Translations under genes and position numbers: made by a program | Shown here: piece after piece, positions 19,197 to 27,195 of the stretch | Layout: the number at the start of each line of letters is the position of its first letter | Numbering within the stretch: position 1 is the first letter of the stretch | Assembly: GCF_016741875.1 (NCBI RefSeq) | Contig: NZ_JAERRF010000019.1 | Location: 62,001-126,000 of the forward strand | Direction: 5' to 3' | DNA length: 64,000 nt | Origin: Streptomyces coffeae | GTDB taxonomy: Bacteria; Actinomycetota; Actinomycetes; Streptomycetales; Streptomycetaceae | The notes under the pieces: model-generated | Told to the model about the DNA's origin: nothing | Databases searched by the model: none | The model's input: only the letters and a program-made list of their open reading frames with translations

Positions 19197-19972
19197 GCAC
19201 CGTAAGCCCGCATCGGCCGGCGAGCGGAGTCGGTGTGCTCGACAAGGCGTCCATGCTGCTCAGCGTCGTGGAGCGGGACCCGGCCACCCTCGCGGAACTG
19301 GTCGCCTGCACCGGACTCAGCCGACCGACGGTGTACCGGCTCGCGTTGGCCCTGGAACGGCTGGAGCTGTTCGCCCGGGACGTCAGAGGCAAGTTTGTCC
19401 TCGGGCCACGTCTGGCCACCCTCTCGGTCGAGACACACCGTGATCGCATGGTGCGGATCGCGGGTCCGGTGCTCACCGAACTCAGCGACTCCACCGGCCT
19501 CGACGCCCGGCTCTTCAGGCGACGTGGGGACATCCAGGTCTGCGTGGCGGTCGCGGACCGCGGCGACACCCGTGATCACCTGATTCCCGTCGGCACCGCG
19601 CGGCCGGCCAAGGCCGGACCGATCGCCCAGGTGCTGCTCGCCTGGGAGGACCCCGATGAGCTCTACGAAGGGCTGCGCGGCGCCCGCTTCAGCGCCGTCC
19701 ACCTGGCCCGGGTGCGCAGCCGGGGCTGGGCGCACGGGCCGAATGTCTTTGTGCCCAGCGCGGTGTCCCTCGCGGTACCCGTGTGGAGCGGAGAGGGAGG
19801 TCAGGTCCTGGCCGCGGTCGTGGTGTCGGGAAGGCCGTCCCAGGTGCCGTCGCGCCCGGGGCGTCTGCTGACCGGGGCGCTGGTCGACACCGCCGCACGG
19901 ATCAGCGATGGTCTGTTGCGCTCCGCCGGGCGAGCGGGTGACGGCACGGGCCCGTACGCACCCTTCGCATAA
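19193..19972 (+). CDS. IclR-type transcriptional regulator
   Basis: A protein of 259 residues from GTG 19193, which overlaps the stop of the truncated thioesterase by 4 bases. The N-terminal winged helix (about 10-70) contains DPATLAELVACTGLSRPTVYRLALALE. The C-terminal IclR effector domain follows, with LTELSDSTGLDARLF and VPVWSGEGGQVLAAVVVSG. It ends convergent to the intact thioesterase. Regulators of this type often sit in natural-product loci. The ligand is unknown, and coupling to a broken gene suggests it is kept for its own role or is itself decaying. Confidence 0.82.
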   Translation: MSTVSPHRPASGVGVLDKASMLLSVVERDPATLAELVACTGLSRPTVYRLALALERLELFARDVRGKFVLGPRLATLSVETHRDRMVRIAGPVLTELSDSTGLDARLFRRRGDIQVCVAVADRGDTRDHLIPVGTARPAKAGPIAQVLLAWEDPDELYEGLRGARFSAVHLARVRSRGWAHGPNVFVPSAVSLAVPVWSGEGGQVLAAVVVSGRPSQVPSRPGRLLTGALVDTAARISDGLLRSAGRAGDGTGPYAPFA

Positions 19973-19991
19973 GGCCGGGAGTGCGCAGCCG

Positions 19992-20021
19992 CGGCAGCTC
20001 CCCGTTCATGAGAAGCTGCCG
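19992..20021. terminator. Hairpin between iclR-type gene and thioesterase
   Basis: CGGCAGCT (19992-19999) pairs with AGCTGCCG (20014-20021) around a 14-base loop, in the short gap between convergent genes. Confidence 0.55.
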
Positions 20022-20049
20022 TCGGCTTCACTGACTGCCGGGCGCCCGA

Positions 20050-20835
20050 TCAGTAGGTGGCCACGGGCCGGGCGAACGCGGTGAGGCACTCGCGGACGAC
20101 CTCGGCGACTGCGTCCCACTGATCGCTGAGGTAGAAGTGGCCACCGGGGAAGAGCGTCAGCTCGAAGGCGGCGTGAGTGTGGTTCTCCCAGGCCCGGACC
20201 TGCTCCTCGGTGGCGGCTACGTCCTCCCGACCGGTCAACGCCGTGATGGGGCAGGTCAGTTCGGGCCCCTCCTGGTGGCGGTAGGTCTCGATCGCGCGGT
20301 AGTCGGCGCGCAGCGAGGGCAGGATCATCTCCACGACCTCCTGGTTCTCCAGGAGACCGGCCGCGGTTCCGTTCTGCCGCCGCAGCTCGTCGATCAGGGC
20401 GGCGTCGCCCCGTTCGTGTAGGTTCCGCGGCGGGTAGGACACGCACGGCGCACGGCGGCCCGAAACGATCAACCCGAGCGGGCTGTGTTCGCCCTGCCGC
20501 TGCATACGGCGGATGACCTCGTAGCCGACGACCGCACCCATGCTGTGCCCGAAGAACACCAGGGGCCGGTCCACCCAAGCCTGGATCTCGTCGTGGACAC
20601 GATCGGCGAGTTCGGCGATGGTCACGCACGCCGGTTCATGGCGGCGGTCCTGACGTCCCGGGTACTGCACGGCCAGCACTTCGGCTGCCTCGCCCATCTC
20701 GGCCGCCAGGGGGTGGTAGAACGATGCCGCTCCGCCCGCGTGCGGGAAGCACACCAGGCGAACGGGCGCGTCCTCCTGCACCGCGGGACCGACGTCCTGT
20801 ATCCACACGCTGTTTCGGTCACCGATGTGCGCCAT
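20050..20835 (-). CDS. Type II thioesterase (alpha/beta hydrolase), intact
   Basis: A protein of 261 residues. It has an N-terminal CFPHAGGAASFYHPLA, the nucleophile motif FFGHSMGAVVGYE (Ser at about 97), an acid region ALTGRED and the catalytic His in LFPGGHFYLSDQ. Type II thioesterases clear stalled or wrong acyl groups from carrier proteins of PKS and NRPS assembly lines. The ATG at 20835 follows GAGAGGAA. No carrier-protein or synthase gene lies in this window, so its partner must be elsewhere in the genome or lost. Confidence 0.9.
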   Translation of the reverse strand: MAHIGDRNSVWIQDVGPAVQEDAPVRLVCFPHAGGAASFYHPLAAEMGEAAEVLAVQYPGRQDRRHEPACVTIAELADRVHDEIQAWVDRPLVFFGHSMGAVVGYEVIRRMQRQGEHSPLGLIVSGRRAPCVSYPPRNLHERGDAALIDELRRQNGTAAGLLENQEVVEMILPSLRADYRAIETYRHQEGPELTCPITALTGREDVAATEEQVRAWENHTHAAFELTLFPGGHFYLSDQWDAVAEVVRECLTAFARPVATY

Positions 20836-21138
20836 GAATCTGGTTCCTCTCGTTCGGGTGGCCCGGGTGGCTCACTCCGTCTCGGTCGTGTCGGGCGAGC
20901 CAACAGGTGAACCGCCAACGCCGCCGACGTCGGGTAGTTGAAAATGATCGCCGCCCCAACGTTTCCCCTTGCGCCAGTGCCCCACTGGTCGGCGCATGCA
21001 CATGGCGATCGGCCAACTCATGGGCGGATGCGTTCCGGGGTAACCACGACTTCTGGCCCGGCGAAATGTGCGCCGTTGACAACAGGACCTCAGTAACCCT
21101 GCGGAACCTTAGTAACCCTTGCCGGGGTAGACCTTCAT
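20836..21138. other. Gap between thioesterase and the small orphan gene
   Basis: 303 bp with no credible gene. It must carry the promoter of the minus-strand thioesterase. Near its right end is the direct repeat AGTAACCCT (21092-21100 and 21111-21119). Confidence 0.5.
21092..21119. repeat. Direct repeat AGTAACCCT, 19-bp period
   Basis: Two exact copies of the 9-mer start 19 bp apart, 20-47 bp upstream of the small gene at 21139. Direct repeats at near two-turn spacing are typical of activator sites. The binding protein is unknown. Confidence 0.4.
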
Positions 21139-21381
21139 ATGTCCGGAACCTGCCAGGCGCAGATTCTTCCGCTGTCAATCGAAGAAGCGATGCGCTCCAC
21201 CATTGGTTCGCCCGTGTTTGCGGACTCGCTCATGATTGAAGCACTGGACGAGTTCGGCCTCGAGGTGCGATACGTGCGCGCCGAGGGCAACACGCTGTAC
21301 CACTTCGCCGACGACGGCACCGAGGCCGGGGTTTTCGATGCTGCCGGCGGCGACGCGGCCCCGGCCGGAACGGGCACGTGA
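21139..21381 (+). CDS. Small acidic protein of unknown function
   Basis: 80 residues, acidic, with a compact core (SPVFADSLMIEALDEFGLEVRYVRAEGNTLYHFADDG) predicted by eye as helix-strand-strand. There is no cysteine cluster, signal peptide or membrane segment. The ribosome site before ATG 21139 is poor, and ATG 21190, preceded by GAAGAAG, is an alternative start giving 63 residues. Downstream it converges on the DUF3995 gene with a 29-bp gap. A short open frame in an accessory region could be spurious. Confidence 0.5.
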   Translation: MSGTCQAQILPLSIEEAMRSTIGSPVFADSLMIEALDEFGLEVRYVRAEGNTLYHFADDGTEAGVFDAAGGDAAPAGTGT

Positions 21382-21410
21382 GGAGCCCTTGTGAGAACGG
21401 GGCCGCGAGG

Positions 21411-21968
21411 TCAACGCCTGCTCGCGGCTACCGCGACGATGCCGCTCAGCGCGGCGAGTGCCACACATAGGGGCGAGTACAGGAAGGTGTTCAACCGCTG
21501 GAATTCGATGGCGGCTCCGGAGTTCATGAAGTACCCACCCAGGCCACGGACGAGCAGAACCGCCGCCAGGCTGTACATACCCACCAACCGCAGCCATCCC
21601 GGGCCGATGCCCGGGATGGACTCATTGACCATGAGAGTGAGCACAGCGCCACCGATCAGTGCCAGACCGATCACAAAGGTGGTCGGTCCCGGCGGCATCA
21701 CGCCGTCGTCGGTGCCACCAATGGTCTTGGTGAACGTCATCACGTCTTTGAACGGCCAAGGGGAGAACGACCAGATGAAGTGCAGCACTCCGATTGCGAC
21801 CAGGGCAATCGCCAATCCCATAGGAGCCACGGTGCGGACCATATCCAGTGCCTCCAACTCAATGCCAACGCGCGTGCGGAATGCATACGGCAACGGCACT
21901 TCTTCCACACGTAGTTGGCCGTACAGGTCCATCTCTCGCGCCACGCGGTAAGGGGCAACGGGGCGCAT
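21411..21968 (-). CDS. DUF3995 membrane protein
   Basis: 185 residues with four hydrophobic segments (about 46-66, 93-115, 122-143, 160-183). Motifs fit DUF3995 proteins: VLHFIWSFSPWPF and the C-terminal FQRLNTFLYSPLCVALAALS. The function of the family is unknown. The ATG at 21968 has AGGA four bases upstream; the family usually lacks the first 40 residues, so ATG 21842 is possible. It forms the right edge of the accessory stretch. Confidence 0.75.
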   Translation of the reverse strand: MRPVAPYRVAREMDLYGQLRVEEVPLPYAFRTRVGIELEALDMVRTVAPMGLAIALVAIGVLHFIWSFSPWPFKDVMTFTKTIGGTDDGVMPPGPTTFVIGLALIGGAVLTLMVNESIPGIGPGWLRLVGMYSLAAVLLVRGLGGYFMNSGAAIEFQRLNTFLYSPLCVALAALSGIVAVAASRR

Positions 21969-22112
21969 TGATTCCTGGTGGAAGAGAACTCACGGGCTGG
22001 CTTCGTAAGCATGATGCTACGCCGCCTGGATGAGGGACACGCACGTGCAGGGTGCGAAGTGGCTCACACCGCCGCCATGCGACAAGGCGACGTGGCTCAA
22101 GGCAAGTTGATG

Positions 22113-22141
22113 TCACGTCAGCAGGGGTGGCGGTGACGTGA
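22113..22141. repeat. Inverted repeat TCACGTCA/TGACGTGA
   Basis: Eight-base perfect arms (22113-22120 and 22134-22141) separated by 13 bases, in the gap between the DUF3995 gene and the DUF4192 gene. It could be an operator or a weak hairpin. The rest of 21969-22247 shows no gene. Confidence 0.4.
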
Positions 22142-22247
22142 GGTGACTCCCGGGGTGTGGACACTTCCGACAACGGATCTGCTGCTGTGGCGCGCGTTCA
22201 TGCCCCCATGAGACCCGCCCTCCCCGACAACACGCGAGTGGGTCGCG

Positions 22248-22277
22248 AGGCCTGTGGATAACGTTATCCACAGGCCT
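22248..22277. promoter_or_regulatory. Perfect 30-bp palindrome containing two inverted DnaA boxes
   Basis: Fifteen-base arms meet at CG (22262/22263) with no mismatch. The core is TGTGGATAA-CG-TTATCCACA, that is two copies of the canonical DnaA box TTATCCACA facing each other two bases apart. It lies 35 bp upstream of the DUF4192 gene. It may be a DnaA-binding regulatory or titration site; a cruciform or terminator function is the alternative. Confidence 0.65.
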
Positions 22278-22311
22278 GGCGGGGGCGGCTCGGCTGAGGG
22301 ACCGTCGGGCC

Positions 22312-23772
22312 ATGACTCGACACGACGAAGCGGCCGGGCTCTCCGGCCAGGACCAGGTCACGCTGCGCAGCCCGGCGGAGCTCGCCGACGCCCTGCCGTA
22401 TGTTCTGGGCTTTCATCCGGACGACAGCATCGTGATGATCGCGCTGCACGGCCCCCGCGGCCGGTTCGGCGGACGACTGCGGCTCGGTATCCCCGGCACG
22501 CCCGAGGAGTGGCCGGAGGTCTGCGACCAGCTCGCCGAATGCCTGATCACCAGCAGTCGGCGGCGCGGTGAGCGCCCTGACGGGATCGTCCTGTTCCTGT
22601 GCCAGGATCCGGCCGAGGGCGCGTCCGGGCTGGACACGATGGAGCGGCTGCGGCCCCTCGCCCAGCGCCTGCGCATCGCGTGCGGGGCGATGGAGGTGCC
22701 CGTCTACGAGGCGCTGTGTCTCTCCGGCGGCAGGTTCTGGTCCTATGTCTGTCCCGACGAGCGATGCTGTCCGCCGGAAGGAGTACCGCTCGCCCTGCCC
22801 GGCACCTCGGTGATGGCCGCCGCCGCGACCTTCGCGGGTGTCCATGTCCGCGGTTCCCTGCGGGAGATGGAGGCCCGGCTGTCACCGCTCGTCGGGCCCC
22901 GGGCCGAGGCGCAGGAGCGTGCGCTGGACGTGGCCGCGGGTGAGCTGGTGCCGCGGATCCTGGAGCGCACCGACTGCGCCACGGTGCGGGCGGAGACCCT
23001 CGTCCTCGTGGGGCAGATGCTCGACCGGCTCCGCGCGGCTCCACCGGCCGCCGACCTCTGCGCCGCTGATCTCCGCGACGACGGCCTACTCGGAAACGAG
23101 GAGACGGCAGCGGTGATCATCGGCCTCCAGGACCGAGTGACACGGGACTGGGCCGCGCGATGGATGGAAGGGCCCGACACCGAGGCGGCCCTGCGGCTGT
23201 GGCATGCCCTGGCCCGCCGCTGCGTCGGCTCTTATGAGGAACATGCCGCAGCGCCGCTTACCCTCGCGGGCTGGGTCGCATGGTCGGGAGGTGATGAGCC
23301 CGCCGCCCGGGTGGCGCTCAGCCGGGCGCTGAAGGCCGATCCCGAGTATCTCTTCGCCAGGCTGCTGCACCAGGCGTGCAACGAAGGGCTCAACCCGGAG
23401 CTGTTGCGCCAGTGCCTTCGCCAGGGCGGGGTGGACCGCGCCGTGCACGCAGCGGTCCAGGAGGAGTTGGAGCGGGCCCGCGCTGCCGAGTCGATCGGCC
23501 CCGGCGAATCGGTGGAGGCCCTGGAAGCGGCGGAGCCCGTGGAGACAGAGGCACCGGAGGTAACGGGGGAAGCGGAGCAGGACGAGAAGCAGTTCGGGCA
23601 GCAGGGGGACCGGGCGGACGAGGGGGAGCGGCCGGAGCGGCGGGCGGCCGACGGCGGGACCGGACCCGGCGGCCCGGCCGCGGCGAGCGGGCCGGGAGGC
23701 AGGCGTCGCCCGGAGGGCAGGCCGCGCACTCGGCGCCGTACGGGAGGGCGTGGTACGCGCAGCCGACGCTGA
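22312..23772 (+). CDS. DUF4192 domain protein
   Basis: A protein of 486 residues. The conserved domain spans about 15-370: LRSPAELADALPYVLGFHPDDSIVMIAL is the DUF4192 signature start, and FWSYVCPDERCCPPEGVPL lies near 140-160. The C-terminal 110 residues are a low-complexity Glu/Gly/Arg-rich tail ending GRPRTRRRTGGRGTRSRR, which is strongly basic and could bind nucleic acid. The domain is common in actinobacteria and has no known function. It follows closely the palindrome of two DnaA boxes. Confidence 0.88.
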   Translation: MTRHDEAAGLSGQDQVTLRSPAELADALPYVLGFHPDDSIVMIALHGPRGRFGGRLRLGIPGTPEEWPEVCDQLAECLITSSRRRGERPDGIVLFLCQDPAEGASGLDTMERLRPLAQRLRIACGAMEVPVYEALCLSGGRFWSYVCPDERCCPPEGVPLALPGTSVMAAAATFAGVHVRGSLREMEARLSPLVGPRAEAQERALDVAAGELVPRILERTDCATVRAETLVLVGQMLDRLRAAPPAADLCAADLRDDGLLGNEETAAVIIGLQDRVTRDWAARWMEGPDTEAALRLWHALARRCVGSYEEHAAAPLTLAGWVAWSGGDEPAARVALSRALKADPEYLFARLLHQACNEGLNPELLRQCLRQGGVDRAVHAAVQEELERARAAESIGPGESVEALEAAEPVETEAPEVTGEAEQDEKQFGQQGDRADEGERPERRAADGGTGPGGPAAASGPGGRRRPEGRPRTRRRTGGRGTRSRR

Positions 23773-23885
23773 CCACGGCCGCGTCCGGGGGAGCGGAACT
23801 CGCCGACAGAAGCCGGAATCGCGCAGGGATACGGGGGAGAGAGCGATCTCACCAACATCCACGAGCATGCTGAAGAGCCTGTTTA

Positions 23886-23900
23886 TCGTCAGGCAGACGA
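23886..23900. promoter_or_regulatory. Candidate operator of the Nudix regulator
   Basis: TCGTC-AGGCA-GACGA is a 5+5 inverted repeat directly upstream of a TATGAT box. A binding site here would block the promoter, as expected if the HTH-bearing Nudix protein represses its own gene. Confidence 0.4.
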
Positions 23901-23901
23901 C

Positions 23902-23907
23902 TATGAT
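23902..23907 (+). promoter_or_regulatory. -10 element giving a probable leaderless transcript
   Basis: TATGAT ends seven bases before the ATG at 23914, so transcription should start at or next to the start codon. No ribosome site precedes the ATG, which agrees with leaderless translation. I see no good -35 hexamer. Confidence 0.45.
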
Positions 23908-23913
23908 CGATAC

Positions 23914-24666
23914 ATGCCCTACGACCCGTCGGCCTTTCCGGCATTCGCCGTCACCGTGGATCTGGTCGTGCTCACCGTGCGGCGGCACGCGCTGTGTGCG
24001 CTGGCCGTCCGTCGCGGAGAGCCGCCCTTCAAGGGGCGATGGGCGCTCCCGGGGGGATTCGTCCGGGCCGACGAGGACCTGGCCGCGGCAGCGGCCAGGG
24101 AGTTGGCCGAGGAGACCGGGCTGCTCGCCCATGACCCGGCTCTCCCGGCTCCGCCGAACGCCGCCCATCTCGAGCAGCTCGCCACCTACGGCGATCCGAA
24201 GCGCGATCCCAGGATGCGTGTGGTCAGCGTCGCGCATCTCGCCCTCGCCCCCGACCTGCCGGCACCCCGGCCCGGAGGGGATGCGCACAGCGTGCGCTGG
24301 GCCCCGGTCGAGTCCCTGCTGGCCCAGGAGGGAGCGTTCGGTGAGCTGGCGGCACCGCTCGCCTTCGACCACGCCCGGATCCTCGCGGACGGGGTCGAGC
24401 GCGCCCGCTCCAAGATTGAGTACTCCTCGCTGGCCACGGCCTTCTGCCCCCAGGAGTTCACGGTCGGCGAGTTGCGCCGGGTCTACGAGGTGGTGTGGGG
24501 CGTCGCCCTGGACCCGCGCAATTTCCACCGCAAGGTCACCGGCACTCCCGGATTCCTGGTGCCGACCGGGGGAACGACCACCCGTCAGGGCGGCCGCCCC
24601 GCCCAGCTGTTCCGGGCCGGAGGCGCCACGCTCCTCAATCCGCCCATGCTCCGTCCCGAGGTGTGA
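23914..24666 (+). CDS. Nudix hydrolase-type regulator (NrtR-like)
   Basis: A protein of 250 residues. The Nudix fold spans about 10-150 with the box GGFVRADEDLAAAAARELAEETGL. The C-terminal winged helix (about 165-235) contains CPQEFTVGELRRVYEVVWG and ALDPRNFHRKV. This arrangement is that of NrtR/NdnR-type proteins, which use the Nudix domain to sense ADP-ribose-like ligands and repress NAD-related genes. No NAD gene lies next to it. The Nudix Glu residues are present, so hydrolase activity is possible. Confidence 0.85.
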   Translation: MPYDPSAFPAFAVTVDLVVLTVRRHALCALAVRRGEPPFKGRWALPGGFVRADEDLAAAAARELAEETGLLAHDPALPAPPNAAHLEQLATYGDPKRDPRMRVVSVAHLALAPDLPAPRPGGDAHSVRWAPVESLLAQEGAFGELAAPLAFDHARILADGVERARSKIEYSSLATAFCPQEFTVGELRRVYEVVWGVALDPRNFHRKVTGTPGFLVPTGGTTTRQGGRPAQLFRAGGATLLNPPMLRPEV

Positions 24667-24795
24667 CGGCCCATGACACGACGACTCGTCAGGGGGTGAG
24701 GTTCCGACGAAATAGGACATAGCGGGTTACCGTGCTCCGGTACGTCACCAGTCCCCACGTGCCACCGAGCGGTTCCACGCCCCGCGGGAGAAGCA

Positions 24796-26946
24796 ATGAT
24801 CCAGGCCACCGGACTGACCAGCACCCCCCGCCGCAACCATCCGCCCGTCATCGACGATCTCACCTTCGAGGCCCCACCGGGCCGTGTCACCGTCCTGCTC
24901 GGTGGCACCGGCGCGGGGAAGACCAGTGCGCTGCGACTGCTGCTGCAACTCGACCGAGGCCATGGCTCCGCCTTCTTCCGGGGGCGGCCCCTGCACCGCA
25001 TCCGGCGCCCGGCCCGCGAGATCGGCGTTCTGCTCGAGGACGTTCCCGGCCACCCCAGCCGCACCGTGCGCAGCCATCTGAGGATGCTCGGAGCCGCCGT
25101 CGGGGTGCCCGCCTCCCGCGCCGATGTGGTGCTCGATGTTGTCGGTCTCACCGACCTGGCCGATGAGCGCATCGGGAATCTCGCCGCCGGGATGGAGCGT
25201 CGCCTCGGCATCGCCACCGCGCTTCTCGGGGACCCGCACACCCTCGTCCTCGACAACCCCGCGCGGGGACTGTCCCCCCGCGAGACTGCCTGGCTCTACC
25301 GGCTGCTGCGCGCATTCGCCGCACAGGGCGGTGCTGTCCTCGTCACCTCCGACGACCCCGAGGGGGTCATGCGCCTCGCCGACCGGGTGCTGACCCTGGA
25401 GGGCGGGCGGCTGGTCGCCGATCAGCCGGTCGACGAGTTCGCCCGCACCCGGCTGCGTCCCCGTGTGGTGGTCCGCTCCCCGCTTGCCGGCCGGCTCGCC
25501 GCCGTCCTCGAGGAGGAGGCCCATGCCATCCGGCAGGCCGCCGAGGCGGAGGCGGCCGCCGAGGCCGAGGCCAAGGCAGTGCGCGCGGCCAGGGCCGCCG
25601 AAGCCGCCGAAGCCGCCAAGGCGAATGGTTCCGCGGTTGGTGACACGGCGAACGAAGCCGCCAGGGGCGTCGCCGAGGCTGAGAAGAAAGCTGGGTCGAA
25701 GTCCCGGTTCAGATTCCGATTCCGCACCAGAACGGCGGCGAAGGCAAAGACCCTCACCGAGTCCGTCGCCGGGGCCGCTGGGTCCGCATCGGCCACGGCC
25801 ACCGCAGCGACCACCACCTCCACCGCGCCCACGGTCACCCTCGGGGCGACCGCGCCCATGGCCGCCACCGCGACCATCCGGACCGTCGAGGGGGTCTCCG
25901 GCGAGACCGGAGCCGCGGCGGCCGAGCCCGACACCGAGCTCGAGGAGATGTCGGCGCTCGCCGACCCGTTCTCCGTGGTGCGGGACGACGAGGTCCATAT
26001 CTCGGTCTACGGCCTCCCCACCGCCTCCGTCGGGGAGGCCGCCTACCGCCACGGCATCGTGGTGCACCGGCTGATCGAGGAGACCGCCGACATGGGGCCG
26101 ACGACCTCCGCGGGCATCCGCGCCCGCGACCCCGAGGCGCCGCCGCCCCGCTTCCTGCCCCGGCTCCGTCTCCCCGGTCCCGCCTGGCCGATGCGTTATG
26201 AGCTGCGCCGCGCCATCGGCGTACGGACCGGCTGGTTGATCACCGTCGCGGCGATCGTGACCTCGCTCGTCGCCTCCGTACTGCTCGCACGCGCGGGGAT
26301 CACCGGTGAGCTGCACCGGGTCACCGGCTGGCCGGCCGACCTTCCGCTGCCCCCCGTCGCCATCGCCGCGGGACTGCTCGGCGCGCTCGCGTTCGGAGAG
26401 GAGTTCCGCTATCCGGCGCTGGCGCCCGCCCGTGACACCGTGCCGCGCCGACTCGGCCTGCTCTCAGCGAAGTTCATGGTCTGCGCCGCCGGGGCGATCC
26501 TGCTGTCGGTCGGCGTCGTGGTTCTGGACAGCGCGGCCCTCCTGCTGCTCGTCGGCGGCGACGCCGTCCCACTGCCCGCCGACTGGCCCGAGCTGACCGC
26601 CAGTCTCTTCGGCCTCACCGTCGGTTCGTCATGGGCCGGGCTGCTCGCCGCCGGTGTCTTCCGTTCCACGGCGCTCGGGCTGGCCACTCTGCTCGCCGTG
26701 CCGGTCCTGGCCGTGCCCGTCGTCCAGCGTGTGATGCAGGAGCCCGAGCTGCGCTCGCTGGCCATGCTGCCGCACCGGCTGCGCGCCTCCGCGCTCGAAC
26801 GTCCGACCTCCGAATTCGACCGCGTGTTCGCCGTCCTGATGCGGCTCGCGGGTCAGCCCGTGGGTCAGGCGCTGATGCTGTCGGTGGCCGTCCTGCTGTG
26901 CGCGTATGCCCTCACCGGGTTGCGCGGCAGGAGTACGCGCCAGTAG
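24796..26946 (+). CDS. ABC ATPase fused to a membrane domain, degenerate catalytic site
   Basis: A protein of 716 residues. The ATPase domain (1-225) has Walker A GGTGAGKT (36-43), a weak signature LAAGM (129-133) and Walker B TLVLDNP in which the catalytic Glu is Asn154. The H-loop His is also replaced (VLVTSDDP). A 250-residue Ala/Glu/Lys-rich linker follows. The C-terminal 240 residues hold five or six membrane segments (for example LITVAAIVTSLVASVLL and LMLSVAVLLCAYALTGL). It lies just upstream of whiH. Substrate unknown; ATP turnover is probably poor. Confidence 0.85.
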   Translation: MIQATGLTSTPRRNHPPVIDDLTFEAPPGRVTVLLGGTGAGKTSALRLLLQLDRGHGSAFFRGRPLHRIRRPAREIGVLLEDVPGHPSRTVRSHLRMLGAAVGVPASRADVVLDVVGLTDLADERIGNLAAGMERRLGIATALLGDPHTLVLDNPARGLSPRETAWLYRLLRAFAAQGGAVLVTSDDPEGVMRLADRVLTLEGGRLVADQPVDEFARTRLRPRVVVRSPLAGRLAAVLEEEAHAIRQAAEAEAAAEAEAKAVRAARAAEAAEAAKANGSAVGDTANEAARGVAEAEKKAGSKSRFRFRFRTRTAAKAKTLTESVAGAAGSASATATAATTTSTAPTVTLGATAPMAATATIRTVEGVSGETGAAAAEPDTELEEMSALADPFSVVRDDEVHISVYGLPTASVGEAAYRHGIVVHRLIEETADMGPTTSAGIRARDPEAPPPRFLPRLRLPGPAWPMRYELRRAIGVRTGWLITVAAIVTSLVASVLLARAGITGELHRVTGWPADLPLPPVAIAAGLLGALAFGEEFRYPALAPARDTVPRRLGLLSAKFMVCAAGAILLSVGVVVLDSAALLLLVGGDAVPLPADWPELTASLFGLTVGSSWAGLLAAGVFRSTALGLATLLAVPVLAVPVVQRVMQEPELRSLAMLPHRLRASALERPTSEFDRVFAVLMRLAGQPVGQALMLSVAVLLCAYALTGLRGRSTRQ

Positions 26947-26952
26947 TGCGCC

Positions 26953-26974
26953 GTGGGCCGGGTTGTCGGCCCAC
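26953..26974 (+). terminator. Terminator after the ABC fusion gene
   Basis: GTGGGCCG (26953-26960) pairs with CGGCCCAC (26967-26974) around six bases, starting 7 bp after the stop. It separates this gene from whiH. Confidence 0.65.
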
Positions 26975-27107
26975 GCTTTGGCGCCCGGTCACCGGCCGTC
27001 TCCGTGGTCCGGCGCCCCGCCGGACCAGGTCGGGGGTCGTTTCGCAGGTCCATCGCATGAAGTGCTCGCAACTCCCCGAAGGGTGCTGTTTTCTGTCCGA
27101 TTGAGCG

Positions 27108-27132
27108 TCAATTGTGAGGTAATGGGCGATCA
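27108..27132 (+). promoter_or_regulatory. Candidate sigma-WhiG promoter of whiH
   Basis: TCAA (27108-27111) lies 13 bases before GGCGATCA (27125-27132), which matches the WhiG -10 consensus GCCGATAA at six of eight positions. whiH is a known WhiG target in S. coelicolor. The spacing is slightly short, so exact boundaries are uncertain. Confidence 0.45.
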
Positions 27133-27195
27133 CCCTTTCGTGTGCTTTTCACCAAAGACCTCAAGGGCCTTCGGAGCGTCGCCGACAAAGGATGC

